A DNA stretch of 64,000 nucleotides from an uncultured Bacteroidales bacterium (GCA_900317055.1 ONFF01000002.1:150224-214223); one strand, 5' to 3'. Counted from the stretch's first letter, positions 42,775 to 52,229 are shown. Numbers and translations are program-made. The notes: generated from the letters alone by a model not told the origin.

Positions 42775-43830
42775 TTAGTATTTATTAATAGGCAGAACCA
42801 ACATAGGCTGGGTTTTCAACAACATCGTTCCCCAAGTTAAACCCAAGCCAAATGACGAACACAACAAGGTTAAAGGTTTATTCGGTAAAACCTCACCTAA
42901 ATTATATGTCATCAACATAGGAATCGAAGCGCCACCCAAATTACCAAATTCCTGGAGATCGTACGGGACTTTTTCCAATGGCAACTTAAGTTTTTTGACA
43001 ATTCGGTCCACAATCAACTTATTGGCTTGATGGATAAGGAAATAGTCCACATCCTCAATGGTCAAATGATAATTCTCCATCATCTTTTTTATACTAATAG
43101 GAGGTTTGGTGATAGCGAATGAAAACACATCCATCCCATTAATGAGTGTATCCTTAGGTGCTCGGACAATGCCATTCCCAAAATCATGTTCGATAAAGGA
43201 ATCTTTGGTGATGGGATGACGGAATCCACCATGAGGTGTCATCAATGCCTCATAGCCAGAACCCATGGTGTTGAAATCAATGATGATATCTTCTGCGTTA
43301 GGATCAAATTCCAAAGCCATCGCTGTACCACAATCACCAAACAATGGCACGCGGCTCTTGTCTTTCATAGACCCCATCCTAAGCGCAGTATCACCAACCA
43401 AAAGTAAAGCACGCTTCACATTCCCAGAACTAAGCAAATGCCCAGCCACATTGATAGCATACATGTTACCGCAACAACCCATGGGTATATCAAGAACAAA
43501 AGTACTGGCAGGCAATCCTAACCGATGTTGAAGGATACCAGATGTAGGGGGGGTCTTATAATCACCTGTCACCGAACCAAAGATCAGTACATCAACACTA
43601 TCCATTTCCCATCCCAAGGCCCCCATCAGACGTTCAGCGGCATCATAACAAAGGTCAGAAGCACAAATGTTATCTGGACCAATATAGCGATTCTTAATGC
43701 CAACTGTATTATCAAATATATCTGCTTCTTCTTGCGTGAGCACCTCGAAATCCGCAGTTTTAACTGCATGGTTTGGAACCGTACCCGTCACACCACGAAT
43801 TACAACATTTTTAATCTCCCAAAGTGCCAT
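42775..43830 (-). CDS. KASIII-type 3-oxoacyl-ACP synthase, cassette 2
   Basis: 351 residues, collinear with 18716-19771 with Cys119, His267 and Asn297 in the same positions (DIPMGCCGNMYAI, LIHQAN, EFGNLGGAS). Most of the protein is unchanged between copies, yet the DNA is visibly more AT-rich, so most differences are at silent sites. It overlaps the preceding ACP stop by one base (TAATG), as in cassette 1. Confidence 0.87.
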   Translation of the reverse strand: MALWEIKNVVIRGVTGTVPNHAVKTADFEVLTQEEADIFDNTVGIKNRYIGPDNICASDLCYDAAERLMGALGWEMDSVDVLIFGSVTGDYKTPPTSGILQHRLGLPASTFVLDIPMGCCGNMYAINVAGHLLSSGNVKRALLLVGDTALRMGSMKDKSRVPLFGDCGTAMALEFDPNAEDIIIDFNTMGSGYEALMTPHGGFRHPITKDSFIEHDFGNGIVRAPKDTLINGMDVFSFAITKPPISIKKMMENYHLTIEDVDYFLIHQANKLIVDRIVKKLKLPLEKVPYDLQEFGNLGGASIPMLMTYNLGEVLPNKPLTLLCSSFGLGLTWGTMLLKTQPMLVLPINKY

Positions 43831-44069
43831 TATAATTCAATTTGATATTTACACAAAATGTTCTTTGCATTCTCATAGGAAGTGAAATCCAAAATGTCTT
43901 CAGCATCAAGCATGATGTCAAATTCGTCTTCAACAGCCGTTGTTAAACTCAACTGGCGGACAGAATCCCATCCCTCTACATTACAATTGCTGAAGTTCTC
44001 ATTCAATGCCGATTCTTCTACTGAAAACACTTCGCAAAAAATCTTGTTTAGCTTTTCAATGTTTGTCAT
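43830..44069 (-). CDS. acyl carrier protein, cassette 2 (a)
   Basis: 79 residues with GWDSVRQLSL (Ser36), as in the cassette 1 copy. The region before the site (FSNCNVE against FDNKAID) is the most changed part. One-base overlap with the KASIII start. Confidence 0.88.
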   Translation of the reverse strand: MTNIEKLNKIFCEVFSVEESALNENFSNCNVEGWDSVRQLSLTTAVEDEFDIMLDAEDILDFTSYENAKNILCKYQIEL

Positions 44070-44076
44070 AACTTTT

Positions 44077-45456
44077 TTATTGATTGATTACTTTTCCTGC
44101 TTCGTTTCTAAGTATTTCTTTCACTACTTGAATCTCTATCCTTTGATGGAACAGATGCGTCTTTTCTTCGATAAATGATGGTAATACTTCCTTGAGTTTT
44201 GCATCGATTACCAAAACAATCAGTTTTTCATCATTACCTTTGCAATAGCAATCGGTGTTGAATTCCGTTTTGATCAGCCCCTCCACTTCATCCAATCCGA
44301 TACGCAAGCCATAAATCTTCAGAAAACGCTTAAGCCGACCGATGATAAAATAGCAACCGTCTGCATCCCTTCGGGCAAGATCGCCAGTATGCATGATACC
44401 ATGATTTTCGTCGCCTTTCAGCAAGTCTTCTTGTGAATTAGCATAACCAAGGGTAACATTCTCGCCTCTATACAACATTTCGCCCTGTGCTTCACCTTCA
44501 AAAGTCTCATTTCCATTTTCATCCACAATGGAAAGTTGTCCTCCTGGCTCAGCAAAACCAATGCTGCAGATCTTCTCCAATGCCAATTCCGCTGGCAAAT
44601 AGGCCATACGCGCTGTGCATTCACTCTGTCCGTAAGTGGCAATGAATTTCTTTCCGTTGTCATGGGCATATTGAGCCAACATTTTGAAAATCTCCTCTGT
44701 CAATTTGCCCCCACCTTGAGTAATCACCTTAAGGTTAGGCAAGTCCATCCGAGTGAACCGCATTTTGGTCAATATTTCATAACTGTAAGGTACTCCCGTG
44801 AAACTGGTCGCTTCTTTAAGCATAGCCCAAAACCCCTTGTCCAACAGTGACTTTCCAGAAAGCAACAAGATGGATCCAGCAAGCAAATGCGAGGCAATGA
44901 CAGAAAGGCCCATAGTATAATGCATGGGCAAGATAGCCATGGCTCTTTCCGTGCCATCCAACTCAAACAAACATCTTACATTAGCAGCATTCACTTCAAT
45001 GTTGCGATAGCTGTGGCGCACCAGTTTTGGACTACCCGTCGAACCACTAGTCGGCAACAATAGTGACAAATCTTCAAACATTGGAACCCTTGGATACCCT
45101 GTCTTTACCAAAGAATAATCCCAAGCAGAAAACACAGAGGAGAATCCTTTTTTCTCTGCAAGATGGTTGGGCAACCAAAGAAATTCAGGCCTGTAAACTT
45201 CAAGCAAGTGTTCATAAAGGCTTTCTTCCGTAGCTGCACTTAGCACCAATGGTACAATTCTATTGGTCAACGAAGCCGTATAGCCCAACAAGGATCCAAT
45301 CTTGTTTTCCGAAAGAATGAAGATTAGTGTACGATATGGTAATTGGGTAGCGAACATTTTGGAGAAGTCACAGATTTCTCCATAGGTCACACGTCTACCA
45401 CTGTCATCGATGACGGCAACTTTATATCGATCTTTCTTATCTAAATCTAAGAACAT
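44077..45456 (-). CDS. AMP-forming acyl-ACP/CoA ligase, cassette 2
   Basis: 459 residues, same length as its counterpart and with the same motifs: PTSGSTGSPKLVRHS, TYGQSECTARM, HTGDLARRDADGCYF, GRLKRFLKIYGLRIGLDEVE and NEAGKVINQ. It starts 5 bp after the SDR stop codon, which shows the unbroken order of the cassette. Confidence 0.87.
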   Translation of the reverse strand: MFLDLDKKDRYKVAVIDDSGRRVTYGEICDFSKMFATQLPYRTLIFILSENKIGSLLGYTASLTNRIVPLVLSAATEESLYEHLLEVYRPEFLWLPNHLAEKKGFSSVFSAWDYSLVKTGYPRVPMFEDLSLLLPTSGSTGSPKLVRHSYRNIEVNAANVRCLFELDGTERAMAILPMHYTMGLSVIASHLLAGSILLLSGKSLLDKGFWAMLKEATSFTGVPYSYEILTKMRFTRMDLPNLKVITQGGGKLTEEIFKMLAQYAHDNGKKFIATYGQSECTARMAYLPAELALEKICSIGFAEPGGQLSIVDENGNETFEGEAQGEMLYRGENVTLGYANSQEDLLKGDENHGIMHTGDLARRDADGCYFIIGRLKRFLKIYGLRIGLDEVEGLIKTEFNTDCYCKGNDEKLIVLVIDAKLKEVLPSFIEEKTHLFHQRIEIQVVKEILRNEAGKVINQ

Positions 45457-45461
45457 AACAA

Positions 45462-46217
45462 TTAAATTGAGGCACAGCCATCAACACCAAGTATTTGTCC
45501 ACTGATATAAGATGCACGATCGGAAGCGAGGAAGGAAACAGCATTGGCAACATCCTGAGGAGTGCCAAGTCGTCCTAAAGCAATACGACTAATGCGTTGG
45601 TCAATCTTGTTGCCGTCAGCTTCATAAAGTTCCTCAAAACGCTCAGTTTTAACAATGCCTGGAGCAACGGCATTAACACGGACTTGCAACGGTGACAATT
45701 CTTTTGCAGCAGATTTCGTCAAAGCAATCACCGCACCTTTTGTTGATGAATAAGCCACTTGTCCAGGAGAGCCCACAACACCTGTAATGGATGCGATATT
45801 GACAATACTACCCCCTCCGTTTCGTGCCATCAATCGGGAAACCAATTGAATCATGTCAATGACCGCAAAAACATTCACACTATACATTTTTTTCAAAAGA
45901 GGCTTGGTAACCATTCCCAGCTTTTGATTAAAAATAATGGCTGCGTTGTTGACCACACAATCTATGCGACCTTCGGCCTTATATACCTGCATCAAGCCAG
46001 CCTTGAGTGCAGCAGAGTCGGTCACATCAAAACAAACTGGAGCGATTTTGGCGTTGTATTGCGATGCACAATCCATAATCCATGTGTCCATGTCACCCAA
46101 TTGCAAATCGTTAACATAAACAACAGCACCGTCTTGCGCACATTGCTCAGCTATAACCCTGCCTATTCCTCGTCCGCCACCTGTTACAATCACAACCTTG
46201 TTTTCCAACAATTCCAT
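45462..46217 (-). CDS. SDR, FabG-like reductase, cassette 2 (a)
   Basis: 251 residues with TGGGRGIGRVIAEQCA, NNAAIIFNQKLGM, and catalytic YSSTKGAVIALTKSAAKEL. Ends GVDGCASI like the cassette 1 copy. Substrate probably the same as that copy. Confidence 0.86.
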   Translation of the reverse strand: MELLENKVVIVTGGGRGIGRVIAEQCAQDGAVVYVNDLQLGDMDTWIMDCASQYNAKIAPVCFDVTDSAALKAGLMQVYKAEGRIDCVVNNAAIIFNQKLGMVTKPLLKKMYSVNVFAVIDMIQLVSRLMARNGGGSIVNIASITGVVGSPGQVAYSSTKGAVIALTKSAAKELSPLQVRVNAVAPGIVKTERFEELYEADGNKIDQRISRIALGRLGTPQDVANAVSFLASDRASYISGQILGVDGCASI

Positions 46218-46224
46218 AATAATA

Positions 46225-46962
46225 CTAGCTTAATGTCATTCCACCATCAATTTTCAAAGCGGTACCCGTTGGATACATCAAAAAGAAGATATGCGATACC
46301 TAAAGCTATATCTTCTGGTTTTGCAAATCTTCTTAAAGGATAATTTAACTTTTCCTTTTCTTTTTCTTCTTCTGTAAAGTCGCCAATTAATGCAGTTTCC
46401 ACCATACCCTGATTTACGCTATTGCACCGAATCCCTTTAGGACCATATTCCAAAGCAACCGTCCGCATAAAAGCATCTATTCCACATTTAGTAGTAGCAT
46501 AAATGGCATTCCCAATCGATACCCTGTACACACCATCAGCAGATGCTGTGAAAACTATTAAACCACTTTTTTTTCTTTTTTAGTAAAGCTTTAGTGAGAA
46601 GGATTGGGGGTGTTGAGATTGATTTTCTGAATTCGAGTCAGTTCTTCTTCGGTAATGAATTGTGTCAATACCAATTTCATAATACCTGCATTACATACAA
46701 AACCGTCAATTTCAGGAATCTGTTCAACCAAATCGTTTAATTCATCCAAATTGGTCAAATCAGTTTTAATCGCAATATGTTCCTTGGCTTCAAAGGCGGT
46801 TAGTGAGAATAGTACTGTCTATAGAACATCTTCTCTGATATCAGTCAACACGATTCGAGCACCTAATTATGAGCAAACACGAGCCACCTCACTACCAATA
46901 CCTCCTGCGCCTCCCGTAATGAGAATAGTTTTGTTTTCAAATGAAAAGGGGTTATAATTCAT
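46225..46962 (-). pseudogene. decayed SDR gene, cassette 2 (b)
   Basis: Counterpart of 22717-23469. From ATG 46960-46962 it reads MNYNPFSFENKTILITGGAG, then TAA at 46867-46869 (in place of a residue before LGARIVLTDI) and TAG at 46819-46821. At least two frameshifts follow, one near 46560-46612 in a run of T/A, and one near 46270 that breaks the C-terminal TGTALKIDGGMTLS. The catalytic stretch YATTKCGIDAFMRTVALE is still recognisable at 46440-46510. Clearly dead; the intact copy in cassette 1 may compensate. Confidence 0.85.
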
Positions 46963-46986
46963 ATTGGCAAATGATAAATAGAATGG

Positions 46987-47223
46987 TTAATGTAGTTTTT
47001 CCAAAACGATTTGATATAAATCGGAAATGGTAGAGACTTGTCGAAAATCATTCGTTTTTAACGCGACACCAAATTCCTCGTCAACCATTGCAACAACAGA
47101 AAGACCAATTAATGAAGACCACTCGTCCAATTCACGAAAAACGGTTTCTGGAGTGAAATGGCTTGCATCGGTTTCATCAAACAAATCTGCAAATAAAGTT
47201 ACAAATTCTTCAAGTGTTTTCAT
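46987..47223 (-). CDS. acyl carrier protein, cassette 2 (b), variant site
   Basis: 78 residues; attachment region LDEWSSLIGLS (Ser37), with Ser instead of Asp before the modified serine. Begins cassette 2, 24 bp before the dead SDR gene. Same unusual replacement type as the cassette 1 copy (Thr-Ser-Leu). Confidence 0.78.
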   Translation of the reverse strand: MKTLEEFVTLFADLFDETDASHFTPETVFRELDEWSSLIGLSVVAMVDEEFGVALKTNDFRQVSTISDLYQIVLEKLH

Positions 47224-47238
47224 AATAATAGGATTATA

Positions 47239-48723
47239 CTAATTAGACTTTTGATTTTTATGTAGTTTACTTTTGATTTTTTTCAACGGAATAATTGAAA
47301 TTGTATATTTATACGCTTCAGGCTTAAAAATAAACGACCAGCCCAAATATATCAACAAATAGACCAAAAACTTCACAATACCATCTGGATATAGCTTTAG
47401 TTTTAACAGATAACCACATCCAAAGCTTACAAGAGCTGCGACTACCGAAGCAATACCAACAGGGAGAAGGTCTTGTATCTGCTTATACCATTTATAACCA
47501 ATGTGTTTTGAGACAAGACCTATATTAACAAATAAAACAAACCACGTTCCGATAACATGTCCCGCCAACAGTCCTTTCATTCCATACAAGGCCAAGCCGC
47601 CAACAATTATGATAATAATAACACATTGTTTTATAAAAGTCCACAAAAACATTGTTTTGCTCTTTCCAATTGCTGAAATAGTCTGTAAATTAACAGATTG
47701 AAGACAATAAGCCAATCCCGAAATACATAATACTTGAAAATAAGGAATGCTCTGTAACCACCTATCTGAATATAACAAAACAAAAATTGGCTTGGCACAC
47801 AAAAGCAAAACAAACATCAATGGAAATGTAATGTAAGATATTGTCATAGTCAATCGTTTAATCATGTTTTGCATAGCCATTTTATTATCTTGAACTTCTG
47901 CATAAAGTGGATAGGTTACTTGTGTCATGACCTGGGAAATGCTGTTTGATGCCAGCTTTTCGGTACTATGTGCCTTTGAATAGTAGCCCATCGTTGAGGC
48001 ATTATAAAACTTTCCAATTAGCAATCCCTGTATTTGTTGAGTAAATCGATTGACCAAATGCGTTAGGAACATATAAAACCCAAAACTAAACAACTCTTTA
48101 AATGAAGGCCAAGAGAAAGTCCATTTTGGTCTCCACTTCACATAGAACCAAAAAACCAAAGAAGGAATTGCAGCAACAATGAGGTTTTGCGTCACCAATG
48201 CCCAAACGCCACAACCTTTATAAGCCATAATAATAGTAACGGTCAACGCTATGATAGATGTGCTTACAGAAACTATGGATAATAACTTGAAATTCAGTTT
48301 TTTCTTAAGCTGATTTCTTTGAATGACATTTAATGCATAAATGAAAAGCACCAAGCCTTGCACACGGAGCACATCACAAAGCAAAGGAATATTATAAAAC
48401 TTAGATATGGCTGGAGCACATAAAAAAAGAATAGCATACATCAAAAACGACATACCAACATTCCACCAAAAAATAGTGGAATAGTCTTCTTGTGTAGGAT
48501 GTTTCTTTTGAATTAAAGCAGAACCAAAACCGCCATCAATGAAAGCCTCCGCCAAAACCATGAAAATGGACAACATGCCTATGCATCCATAATCAAAAGG
48601 TGTAAGCAGACGCGCCAAGATGATACCCGAGATGAATTGAATAACCATCTTGGAATATTTCTGCAAGGCAGTCCAAACCATGCCAGAAGCGGCTTTCTGT
48701 TTTAAGCTTTTTTGTTTTGCCAT
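47239..48723 (-). CDS. wzx: Wzx-type oligosaccharide flippase
   Basis: 494 residues of the MOP exporter class with about twelve to fourteen membrane segments. N-terminal KQKAASGMVWTALQKYSKMV and RLLTPFDYGCIGMLSIFMVL, and later GYYSKAHSTEKLASNSISQV, resemble the WzxC/lipopolysaccharide flippase branch. It turns lipid-linked repeat units across the inner membrane. It sits between the cytidylyltransferase and cassette 2. Confidence 0.9.
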   Translation of the reverse strand: MAKQKSLKQKAASGMVWTALQKYSKMVIQFISGIILARLLTPFDYGCIGMLSIFMVLAEAFIDGGFGSALIQKKHPTQEDYSTIFWWNVGMSFLMYAILFLCAPAISKFYNIPLLCDVLRVQGLVLFIYALNVIQRNQLKKKLNFKLLSIVSVSTSIIALTVTIIMAYKGCGVWALVTQNLIVAAIPSLVFWFYVKWRPKWTFSWPSFKELFSFGFYMFLTHLVNRFTQQIQGLLIGKFYNASTMGYYSKAHSTEKLASNSISQVMTQVTYPLYAEVQDNKMAMQNMIKRLTMTISYITFPLMFVLLLCAKPIFVLLYSDRWLQSIPYFQVLCISGLAYCLQSVNLQTISAIGKSKTMFLWTFIKQCVIIIIIVGGLALYGMKGLLAGHVIGTWFVLFVNIGLVSKHIGYKWYKQIQDLLPVGIASVVAALVSFGCGYLLKLKLYPDGIVKFLVYLLIYLGWSFIFKPEAYKYTISIIPLKKIKSKLHKNQKSN

Positions 48724-48724
48724 T

Positions 48725-49141
48725 TTACTTGATCTTACTATATTCCCTCAACATCGTTGAAGAAATCCCCTCTGTCCTAGGAATGGTCACTACTTGCTTG
48801 CCATTGGCCTCACACCAAGCTACAGCTCTTTGGAACCCTGCATGTTGCTGGTCAGGACCTTTGGCGAAAACATCGAAATCTATCTTTTGGATGTCCACAT
48901 CTACATCACAATAGGTCACCACCTCATCCACCCAACGCACCGCACTTACCATGAACATACGTTCCTCTGTGGAATAGACCATCTTGGTGCCTGGCTTGTA
49001 TTTCAAAATACAATCACTGTCTTGCACGGCCACAATAAGTTTGCATTCCTGATCTGGAAAATGTTCTTTGATATGTTTGAAGAGCAGGATGTGTCCGATA
49101 TGGAGCATATCATAAACACCAAAAGTAAGTATTTTTAGCAT
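48725..49141 (-). CDS. glycerol-3-phosphate cytidylyltransferase-like (TagD type)
   Basis: 138 residues with the nucleotidyltransferase motif GVYDMLHIGHILLFKHIK (8-25) and RTEGISSTMLREY at the C-terminus. Makes CDP-glycerol or a related CDP-alcohol from CTP. Length fits TagD. Together with the LicD protein at 28555-29364 it suggests a phosphoglycerol-like group on the polymer. ADP-heptose-type activity is less likely because of the short length. Confidence 0.85.
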   Translation of the reverse strand: MLKILTFGVYDMLHIGHILLFKHIKEHFPDQECKLIVAVQDSDCILKYKPGTKMVYSTEERMFMVSAVRWVDEVVTYCDVDVDIQKIDFDVFAKGPDQQHAGFQRAVAWCEANGKQVVTIPRTEGISSTMLREYSKIK

Positions 49142-49215
49142 AGAAACAATCTTTTCTTTGATTAAGGTTTTGCCCCCTCAATCACATTACTTGTGATGAC
49201 AAAGAGAAGCCAAGT

Positions 49216-50358
49216 TTATCGGTTAGAGTACATATCCTCATAGTACTTAAGGTAGTCTCCACTTGTCACATTATCCATCCATTCCTGATTGTCCAAATAC
49301 CAACGGACGGTCTTTTCGATACCTTCCTCGAACTGCAGGGATGGCTCCCAACCCAATTCTTTCTGAAGCTTGGTCGAGTCAATGGCATAGCGCAAATCGT
49401 GGCCGGCACGATCGGTGACATAGGTGATGAGATCCATGTCAGCACCCTCTGGGCGACCCAACAGTCTGTCTACGGTATTGATGAGTACCTTTATCAGGTC
49501 TATGTTTTTCCATTCGTTGAAGCCACCAATGTTGTATGTCTCAGCGACTTTGCCCTCATGGAAAATCAAATCAATGGCTCTGGCATGGTCTTCCACATAG
49601 AGCCAATCACGCACATTCTCGCCCTTTCCATACACCGGCAACGGCTTGCGATGGCGTATATTGTTGATGAACAGCGGAATCAACTTCTCTGGAAACTGGT
49701 AAGGGCCGTAGTTGTTGGAGCAGTTGGTCACCACCGTAGGCATTCCATAAGTGTCATGGAAAGCGCGGACAAAATGGTCACTGGCGGCCTTGGCGGCACT
49801 ATAAGGACTATGTGGCTGGTATTTCAAATCCTCGGTGAAGAACTTGCTTCCGTATGCCAAATGATGCTTCCCACTGCTGGCCTTGGTAGTGAAAGGCGGA
49901 ATAATGCCTTCAGGATCTGTCAACTCAAGAGCACCATAGACTTCGTCAGTACTAATATGGTAAAAGCGTTTGCCCTCCCATTTCTCAGACAAGCTCTCCC
50001 AGTATAATTTAGCAGCTTGCAACAACGACAATGTTCCCATCACATTGGTCTGTGCAAAAGTGAATGGGTCCTTGATGGAGCGGTCCACATGACTCTCGGC
50101 AGCAAGGTGGATGATGCCGTCGACATGCTCGTCCTGCATCAGTTTGTAAACACCTTCAAAGTCACAGATGTCCATCTTGACGAAGCGGTAGTTGGGCTTA
50201 TCCTCGATGTCCTTAAGGTTGGCGAGGTTACCCGCGTAGGTCAACTTGTCGAGGTTGATGATTTTATAGTCGGGATATTTGTTCACGAACAAGCGAACAA
50301 CATGGCTGCCGATGAAGCCAGCGCCGCCAGTAATGATGATATTTCTTTTATAACACAT
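49216..50358 (-). CDS. rfbB: dTDP-glucose 4,6-dehydratase
   Basis: 380 residues: [37 protein letters not shown] (catalytic Asp/Glu), YSAAKAASDHFVRAFHDTYG (Tyr, Lys) and NCSNNYGPYQFPEKLIP. Produces dTDP-4-keto-6-deoxy-glucose from the product of rfbA. No rfbC or rfbD was seen, so the keto sugar may be drawn off by an aminotransferase. A GxxExxY element separates it from rfbA. Confidence 0.93.
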   Translation of the reverse strand: MCYKRNIIITGGAGFIGSHVVRLFVNKYPDYKIINLDKLTYAGNLANLKDIEDKPNYRFVKMDICDFEGVYKLMQDEHVDGIIHLAAESHVDRSIKDPFTFAQTNVMGTLSLLQAAKLYWESLSEKWEGKRFYHISTDEVYGALELTDPEGIIPPFTTKASSGKHHLAYGSKFFTEDLKYQPHSPYSAAKAASDHFVRAFHDTYGMPTVVTNCSNNYGPYQFPEKLIPLFINNIRHRKPLPVYGKGENVRDWLYVEDHARAIDLIFHEGKVAETYNIGGFNEWKNIDLIKVLINTVDRLLGRPEGADMDLITYVTDRAGHDLRYAIDSTKLQKELGWEPSLQFEEGIEKTVRWYLDNQEWMDNVTSGDYLKYYEDMYSNR

Positions 50359-50385
50359 ATTATTGTCGTTTTTTTTATCCTTTTT

Positions 50386-51055
50386 CGAACACGGATTTAT
50401 CAGATTGACACGGACACCATTTCGGGTCTAATACAAGGTCTTCGTTTGAAAAATTTTGGATTGACACGGATTTTTGCGACTCGTCGCAAAAACATCCGTG
50501 AAATCTGTCTCAATCCGTGTTCAATATTATTATTTATCCGTGTTTATTGATTATAATACTTTTCTTTCTATTTGTAGTTCATCATATTTTCCGAAATTAA
50601 TCAGAAAACCTAATTTGAATCCTGTTGCTTTTAAATAGTTGTATATTTGACTTCTATGTGAGTCATCTAATTCTTTTACAGCTTTTAATTCAATAATGAT
50701 TTTATCATAACACACAAAATCAGCAACATACTTTTTACCTAGTCTTATGCCATCATAGTAAACATCCAGTTCTTTTTCCTTTTCATAAGGAACATGTCGC
50801 TTGTCTAGCTCTATTTCCAATGCTTCTTGATACACTGCCTCAAGGAAACCAGATCCCAACAAATTATAAACTCTCATAGCAGCACCTCTTATAGCGTAGC
50901 TCTCATTTTGATAAATCAATGGCATTTAAATAGACTATTGATTGAAAACACTATTGAACTCTTTTTTTTCGAACACGGATTAAACAGATTTACACGGAAC
51001 TTTGCAACAAGTTGAGAAAAAATCCGAAAAAACCGTGCTATCCGTGTTCAAAATA
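50386..51055. mobile_element. cgaacacggatt-palindrome element with GxxExxY gene
   Basis: Two flanks start alike: cgaacacggatttatcagat (50387) and cgaacacggattaaacagat (50970), both followed by tacacgga or gacacgga. Each flank also ends with the mirror atccgtgttcaa, so each is itself a palindrome; the left one contains hairpin tttttgcgactcgtcgcaaa. The GxxExxY gene lies between the two palindromes. The element fills the rfbA-rfbB gap. Confidence 0.7.
50551..50925 (-). CDS. GxxExxY protein
   Basis: 124 residues, intact. Signature LLGSGFLEAVYQEALEIEL (G-F-L-E-A-V-Y), then KYVADFVCYDKIIIELKAVK (PDDEXK-like core) and IYNYLKATGFKLGFLINFG. More similar to the dead copy at 5974-6360 (same YIADFVCYDKIIVELKAV stretch) than to the copy at 21505-21876. 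Confidence 0.88.
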   Translation of the reverse strand: MPLIYQNESYAIRGAAMRVYNLLGSGFLEAVYQEALEIELDKRHVPYEKEKELDVYYDGIRLGKKYVADFVCYDKIIIELKAVKELDDSHRSQIYNYLKATGFKLGFLINFGKYDELQIERKVL

Positions 51056-51074
51056 ACACATGTCCTCTTAAATA

Positions 51075-51998
51075 TTAGTTTATTTTAGGATGGGTCAATG
51101 TATCGGAAGTAATCTCCGACTTGTATTCATCGATGACCTTCAGCAAATATTGTCCGTACTGGTTCTTAAGCATCGGTTTGGCCAATTCACGCATCTTCTC
51201 TTCCGAAATCCAGCCGTTACGATAAGCAATACCCTCCAAACAGGCAATCTTCAATCCTTGGCGTTTTTCTATCACCTCAACAAATGTAGAGGCCTCAGAC
51301 AAAGAGTCATGAGTACCTGTGTCAAGCCATGCGAAACCACGGCCGAACACCTGCACTTTCAGTTCACCGTCTTTCAAGAACTCTTGGTTCACCGTTGTGA
51401 TTTCCAACTCACCACGGGCAGACGGTTTAATGCTCTTGGCCACATTCACCACCTTATTGGGATAGAAATACAAGCCCACCACGGCATAGTTGCTCTTAGG
51501 TTCTTTAGGCTTTTCTTCAATGCTCAGGCAGTTGCCTTGTCTGTCAAACTCAGCCACCCCATAGCGTTCTGGGTCACTCACCCAATAACCGAAGACTGTG
51601 GCTTTCTTGTTCTCTTCCGCATCTTTGACAGCATTCCTAAGAAGGTTTGTGAAGCCACTGCCATAGAAGATGTTATCACCCAACACCAAGCAAGCGCAAT
51701 CATCGCCAATGAACTTTTCGCCAATGATAAAAGCCTGTGCCAAACCGTCGGGACTCGGTTGCTCGGCATACTCAAAATGCACACCGTAGTCAGAACCATC
51801 ACCTAACAGACGCTTGAAGCCTGGCAAATCGTATGGAGTACTAATAATCAAGATGTCTCTGATGCCAGCAAGCATCAAAGCCGAAATGGGATAATACACC
51901 ATCGGTTTGTCGTAGATGGGCAGCAACTGTTTGCTCACACCCTTAGTGATAGGATACAATCTTGTGCCGGAGCCTCCAGCGAGTACGATGCCTTTCAT
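51075..51998 (-). CDS. rfbA: glucose-1-phosphate thymidylyltransferase
   Basis: 307 residues. [20 protein letters not shown] is the nucleotide-binding signature, followed by [40 protein letters not shown] and [15 protein letters not shown]. Makes dTDP-glucose. It heads the run rfbA, rfbB, tagD-like, wzx, cassette 2, and a good promoter lies 230 bp upstream. Confidence 0.94.
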   Translation of the reverse strand: MKGIVLAGGSGTRLYPITKGVSKQLLPIYDKPMVYYPISALMLAGIRDILIISTPYDLPGFKRLLGDGSDYGVHFEYAEQPSPDGLAQAFIIGEKFIGDDCACLVLGDNIFYGSGFTNLLRNAVKDAEENKKATVFGYWVSDPERYGVAEFDRQGNCLSIEEKPKEPKSNYAVVGLYFYPNKVVNVAKSIKPSARGELEITTVNQEFLKDGELKVQVFGRGFAWLDTGTHDSLSEASTFVEVIEKRQGLKIACLEGIAYRNGWISEEKMRELAKPMLKNQYGQYLLKVIDEYKSEITSDTLTHPKIN

Positions 51999-52006
51999 AT
52001 TTTAAG

Positions 52007-52060
52007 ATGTTTGATGTAAGATGTTTTGATTTAAGAAGTTTGATGTTTAATTGGGAAAAG
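52007..52060. repeat. aagatgtttgatgt direct repeats
   Basis: Units aagatgtttgatgtaagatg, ttttgatttaag and aagtttgatgtttaa follow the rfbA start codon and are part of its leader. Confidence 0.5.
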
Positions 52061-52111
52061 ATTAGTTTATATTGTTGTTTTCTTCCAGTTTTTACAACGA
52101 TGGACGAGTAC

Positions 52112-52163
52112 TTTCATAGCTTCGCCCCGTCAGTCACATTCCGTGGTGACAAAGGGCTGGTTC
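52112..52163. repeat. second copy of gcttcgccccgtcagtcac repeat
   Basis: Matches 11640-11695 with few changes (gcttcgccccgtcagtcac, attccgtggtgacaaagg). Lies in the leader between the promoter and rfbA. Confidence 0.65.
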
Positions 52164-52229
52164 ACTTTATCTTATGGCATTTCGAAAAGCATCAAGATGC
52201 TTGCCTTTTGCCAATTACAAATTTGGGTA

